Assembly: GCA_902491375.1 (NCBI GenBank)
Contig: CABUHE010000001.1
Location: 186,001 to 250,000, forward strand
Length of the DNA: 64,000 nucleotides
Direction of reading: 5' to 3'
Origin: an uncultured Prevotella sp.
GTDB taxonomy: Bacteria; Bacteroidota; Bacteroidia; Bacteroidales; Bacteroidaceae
The notes beneath the pieces are model-generated. The model did not search any database and was not told the origin of the DNA. It was given only the letters and a program-made list of their open reading frames with translations. The position numbers and the translations under genes are program-made. Shown here in pieces: positions 61,641 through 64,000 of this stretch (the stretch's first letter is position 1; each line of letters opens with the position of its first letter).

Positions 61641-62358
61641 GGACGAGCTGCTCAGCGCGAAGAGGCTGAAGAAGAAGATTCTTGATATTGACGACACTCT
61701 GGAGGTGGACGGACCGCTTCAGAGTGTGAAGGATGTCGTTGAATATCTTGAGTCGCACGATGATTACGACCTTATTTTTTCAGATATACGTCTGCTCGAC
61801 GGCGATGTGTTTATGGCTTTCCAGAAGGTGCTGCCTTCGTCGTTCGTTATATTCACGACGGCCTATGACGAGTATGCGATGCAGGCAATAAAGAGCAACG
61901 GAATAGATTATCTGCTTAAACCTATCGACGAGGACGAGCTGCGCGATGCTATGAAAAAGGTAAGCTGTCTGACAGCCAACAGCAGCAAGCTCAAGGCTGT
62001 TGTCGACAAGCTGGTCAGATATAAGGAACGTCTGCTCGTTTATAAGGGTGGCGACATGGTGTCGCTTCAGGTCAGCGATATTCTTTATTTCTATAAGGAA
62101 GGGCGTAACATGGTTGTTACAACCGTCAGCGGCGATGCTTACGGTTTGTCTGCGACAATACAGGACCTTGAGCCGCAGCTCAATCCTGACAAGTTTTTCC
62201 GTCTGAACCGTCAGTATCTTGTCAACATAAAGGCGTTGAAGAAGATAAGTCCGTTCTTTAACTCCAAGCTCATTGTGCAGCTTTTTCATTGCAATGACAA
62301 TAATATAATAGTAAGCAAGGAAAGGGCTGTGCTGTTTAAGGAGTGGCTGAACAGGTAA
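61618..62358 (+). CDS. LytTR-family response regulator
   Basis: Protein of 246 residues from ATG 61618 (an ATG 14 codons earlier also exists but lies inside the kinase and precedes no family sequence). Receiver domain about 1-120: KKVLIIEDELLSAKRLKKK, phospho-acceptor D56 in LIFSDIRLLDGD and the Lys of LLKPIDEDEL. The LytTR DNA-binding domain spans about 140-245 (VSLQVSDILYFYKEGRN, FFRLNRQYLVNIKALKKI). LytTR proteins usually bind paired direct repeats in promoters; its targets are not identified here. Overlap with the kinase gene implies coupled translation. Confidence 0.95.
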   Translation: MKKVLIIEDELLSAKRLKKKILDIDDTLEVDGPLQSVKDVVEYLESHDDYDLIFSDIRLLDGDVFMAFQKVLPSSFVIFTTAYDEYAMQAIKSNGIDYLLKPIDEDELRDAMKKVSCLTANSSKLKAVVDKLVRYKERLLVYKGGDMVSLQVSDILYFYKEGRNMVVTTVSGDAYGLSATIQDLEPQLNPDKFFRLNRQYLVNIKALKKISPFFNSKLIVQLFHCNDNNIIVSKERAVLFKEWLNR

Positions 62359-62392
62359 ATTAGTTGGTTAAATTAAAGTCTTGGGCCGGCAC

Positions 62393-62416
62393 ATATCGTG
62401 TCGGCTCTTGTTTTTT
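62393..62416 (+). terminator. Terminator of the two-component operon
   Basis: GGGCCGGCAC/GTGTCGGCTC stem (10 bp, two G-T pairs) followed by TTGTTTTTT. The remaining spacer to 62648 has a -7-like TATTTTTG at 62577-62584. Confidence 0.8.
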
Positions 62417-62648
62417 GTGTATTTATATAATACGCAGATTATGAGGTCTTTGCCTTGAATGTGTATTGTATATGCCTGAAATTCTTACAGATTGTTTCGT
62501 GCGCATGGAACGACGCTTGATGTCTTGATTTTTCCGTTTCGCTTCATCCGTGTTTCTTTATTTTGCCTTTATGTGATATTTTTGCATCGTATTCCAATAT
62601 TGTGATGGAAATAAGACAAGAAATGTGTAATTTTAAAAACTTAATGAA

Positions 62649-63284
62649 ATGAAGACGATTAACAAGGTAACCAGTGAGAAGCTAAGCAGTATGACAACAG
62701 ATTTATTGCAGATGCCTAAAAGATTGTTGGCGTTGGCCTGCATGGCTTGTTTAACATCAGTATGCGTATTAGCCCAGTCAAAGTTCCACGTTGACCTTGA
62801 TTATAATTATAATCTTGGACTGTCCCAGAGATTTGCCGGACATACGATGAGCCGTAAGGATTTCAGTATGGGTGGACATGCCCTTCAGCTCGCAGCCCGT
62901 TATGATGTTCTGCCGCAGTTGTCTGCCGGTGTTGGTGTAGGCGCGGCGCGCTATACGGAGTTCGACTTCAACACGTTCCCGGTTTTCGCGACGTTGAGAT
63001 ACAAGCCTATAAAGAGTCTCCGCCAGGCTTATCTGTTTACGAATGTCGGCTATGCGGTAAAGGTTACTGACGCAAGTACTCCCGGATTTACAGGTAAGTT
63101 GGGTATAGGATATACAGTAATGCTGGCGCGCCACTTCGGACTTAATTTCAGTGTAGCATATGATTATAAGGATTTCCGCAAGGTAGAAGCGGATATCGAG
63201 AATCCGTCGACGGGCGATTACGATGTAGCTTACAAAACCTGCTATCGCCATTCTGTATCGTTCGGCGTAGGATTTACGTTCTGA
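62649..63284 (+). CDS. Small outer-membrane beta-barrel protein
   Basis: Protein of up to 211 residues. The hydrophobic signal region starts only at residue 23 (MPKRLLALACMACLTSVCVL, cleavage near AQS), so the true start may be ATG 62691 or 62715. After it come eight alternating, amphipathic beta strands (FHVDLDYNYNLGLSQRF, LQLAARYDVLPQLSAGVGVG, AYLFTNVGYAVKV, HSVSFGVGFTF), ending in a terminal Phe as usual for OmpA/OmpW-type porin-like barrels. Function unknown; the adjacent two-component operon might control it. Confidence 0.75.
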   Translation: MKTINKVTSEKLSSMTTDLLQMPKRLLALACMACLTSVCVLAQSKFHVDLDYNYNLGLSQRFAGHTMSRKDFSMGGHALQLAARYDVLPQLSAGVGVGAARYTEFDFNTFPVFATLRYKPIKSLRQAYLFTNVGYAVKVTDASTPGFTGKLGIGYTVMLARHFGLNFSVAYDYKDFRKVEADIENPSTGDYDVAYKTCYRHSVSFGVGFTF

Positions 63285-63317
63285 AATAAGATTGTTGTTG
63301 GGATAATAGATGAGGAA

Positions 63318-63359
63318 AGCCGGTAACCTTGACTACTGTGTAGTATTTGGTTACCGGCT
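63318..63359. terminator. Bidirectional terminator between barrel gene and lpxH
   Basis: AGCCGGTAACC (63318-63328) pairs with GGTTACCGGCT (63349-63359), with inner ACTAC/GTAGT. Confidence 0.83.
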
Positions 63360-63366
63360 GTATTGT

Positions 63367-64000
63367 TTACAGGCGGCTTTCGCCTTCGACGTATTCTTCA
63401 AGGAAAAGGTGCTCGCCGTCGAACATCACGTATGTGAACTGCCATATCCAGTCGCCTATGATCATCATGCGCGTCTTTTTCGACAGCATCAGGTCGAGTT
63501 CTATGTGGCGGTGGCCGTAAATGAAGTAGTCGATGTCCGTATGCGTCTTCATGTACTGCTTGGTGTACCTGACTAGTGCTTCCTTGTCCTCGCCTTGGTA
63601 TGGAGGCTCCTTGCCGTCGGCACGTTTCAGGCGGCTGTGCTTGGCCCATGTCAGTCCGAACCACAATCCCCAGCGTGGGTGCAGCGCACTGAACATGCGC
63701 TGGCAGGTGCGGTTGTGGAACACCTTGCGTATGAAGTTGAACTTTGGGTCGTGGTCGCCAAGGCCGTCGCCGTGTGCCATATAGAATATTTTTCCGTATA
63801 TCTCGGTAGTCGTCGGCTTAGTGTGGAGTATCACTCCGCATTCCTTTTCAAGGTAGTCGTATGCCCAGATGTCGTGATTGCCGGTGAAGAAATGCACCTC
63901 CACACCCATGTCCGTAAGTTCAGACAGCTTGCCGAGGAAACGTGTGTAGCCTTTGGGCACAACGTATTTGTATTCATACCAGAAGTCGAAGATGTCGCCC
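63367..64000 (-). CDS. lpxH: UDP-2,3-diacylglucosamine diphosphatase (partial, 5' end beyond window)
   Basis: Calcineurin-like phosphoesterase of lipid A synthesis that cleaves UDP-diacylglucosamine to lipid X. At least 211 residues are visible; the frame stays open to base 64000 (GDIFDFWYEYKY just inside the edge), so the annotated GTG at 63960 is internal and the N-terminus is missing. Metal motifs: GDIFDFW, FFTGNHDIW, MAHGDGLGDHD and YGHRHIELD. The last motif GHRH replaces the GHTH of the E. coli enzyme. Ends before a shared bidirectional hairpin. Confidence 0.88.
   Translation of the reverse strand, partial: GDIFDFWYEYKYVVPKGYTRFLGKLSELTDMGVEVHFFTGNHDIWAYDYLEKECGVILHTKPTTTEIYGKIFYMAHGDGLGDHDPKFNFIRKVFHNRTCQRMFSALHPRWGLWFGLTWAKHSRLKRADGKEPPYQGEDKEALVRYTKQYMKTHTDIDYFIYGHRHIELDLMLSKKTRMMIIGDWIWQFTYVMFDGEHLFLEEYVEGESRL

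Overview
The window is a typical chromosomal stretch of a Bacteroidales bacterium, most likely Prevotella-like. Four things support this. It has a SusC/SusD outer-membrane pair with family-specific lipoproteins. It carries Bacteroidetes-restricted families (NigD-like, DUF4294, DUF4302, PCMD, Peptidase_Mx1). Promoters follow the Bacteroidetes form (TTTG, about 20 bases, then TANNTTTG). Shine-Dalgarno sequences are mostly absent. I see no prophage, integrase, insertion sequence, CRISPR array or rRNA.

Layout. 0-7 kb: S41 processing protease, tRNA-Asn, an MBL-fold hydrolase, a Bcr/CflA-type exporter, recO, tRNA-Glu, rpsT and a sirtuin. 7-14 kb: three tandem FKBP-type prolyl isomerases (cytoplasmic, lipoprotein, secreted), then an Lrp regulator, a glutamine-amidotransferase/M19-dipeptidase fusion and a glutaminyl-cyclase-like lipoprotein. 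14-22 kb: DUF4294, PAP2, an SDR epimerase, a CoA-transferase, a PH-like membrane protein, radC, a glycosyltransferase and efp. 22-28 kb: rpmH, a PASTA protein, an rluD-family gene, ddl, a PlsC-like acyltransferase and a NigD lipoprotein. 28-36 kb: HhH protein, Na+-dependent transporter, VanZ, CYTH, a 45-residue membrane peptide missed by length cut-offs, prfB, an acyl-CoA ligase and an M20 hydrolase. 36-43 kb: a 1421-residue double BadF/BcrAD-type activase and gpmI. 43-53 kb: a SusC-SusD-Mx1 peptidase-DUF4302-secreted protein operon that looks like a peptide or protein acquisition system. 53-64 kb: ferritin, a BamA-like barrel, a PCMD protein, pta-ackA, a KDG-kinase-like sugar kinase, a LytS/LytTR two-component pair, a small beta-barrel protein and a partial lpxH.

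The most unusual signal is not a gene. Seven intergenic spacers (about 4.8, 13.8, 19.6, 27.8, 34.9, 42.8 and 60.3 kb) carry the same composite element: four degenerate quasi-palindromic units (22, 22, 22, then 24 bases; core TRAAAG...CTTTT) followed, directly or after a short gap, by a 21-base cap (TTGATAATAAG, three variable bases, GTTRCAG). Five of the seven caps fit well; those in the copies at 4.8 and 60.3 kb are degenerate. All seven point the same way on the + strand regardless of neighbouring gene direction, mostly 6-9 kb apart. The 22-base pitch shifts the reading frame, so the element is not coding. Other non-coding structures are a related pair of long hairpins after efp and ddl, and two interlocked 9-bp palindromes at 34.65 kb. 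Several genes appear to have leaderless or near-leaderless mRNAs, judged from the -7 box position.

Functionally the genes combine fermentation end-steps (CoA-transferase, Pta-AckA), translation factors (EF-P, RF2, L34, S20, RluD-type), cell envelope work (Ddl, acyltransferase, LpxH, BamA-like, PAP2) and nutrient uptake. All assignments come from reading the translated sequences; no database search was run.
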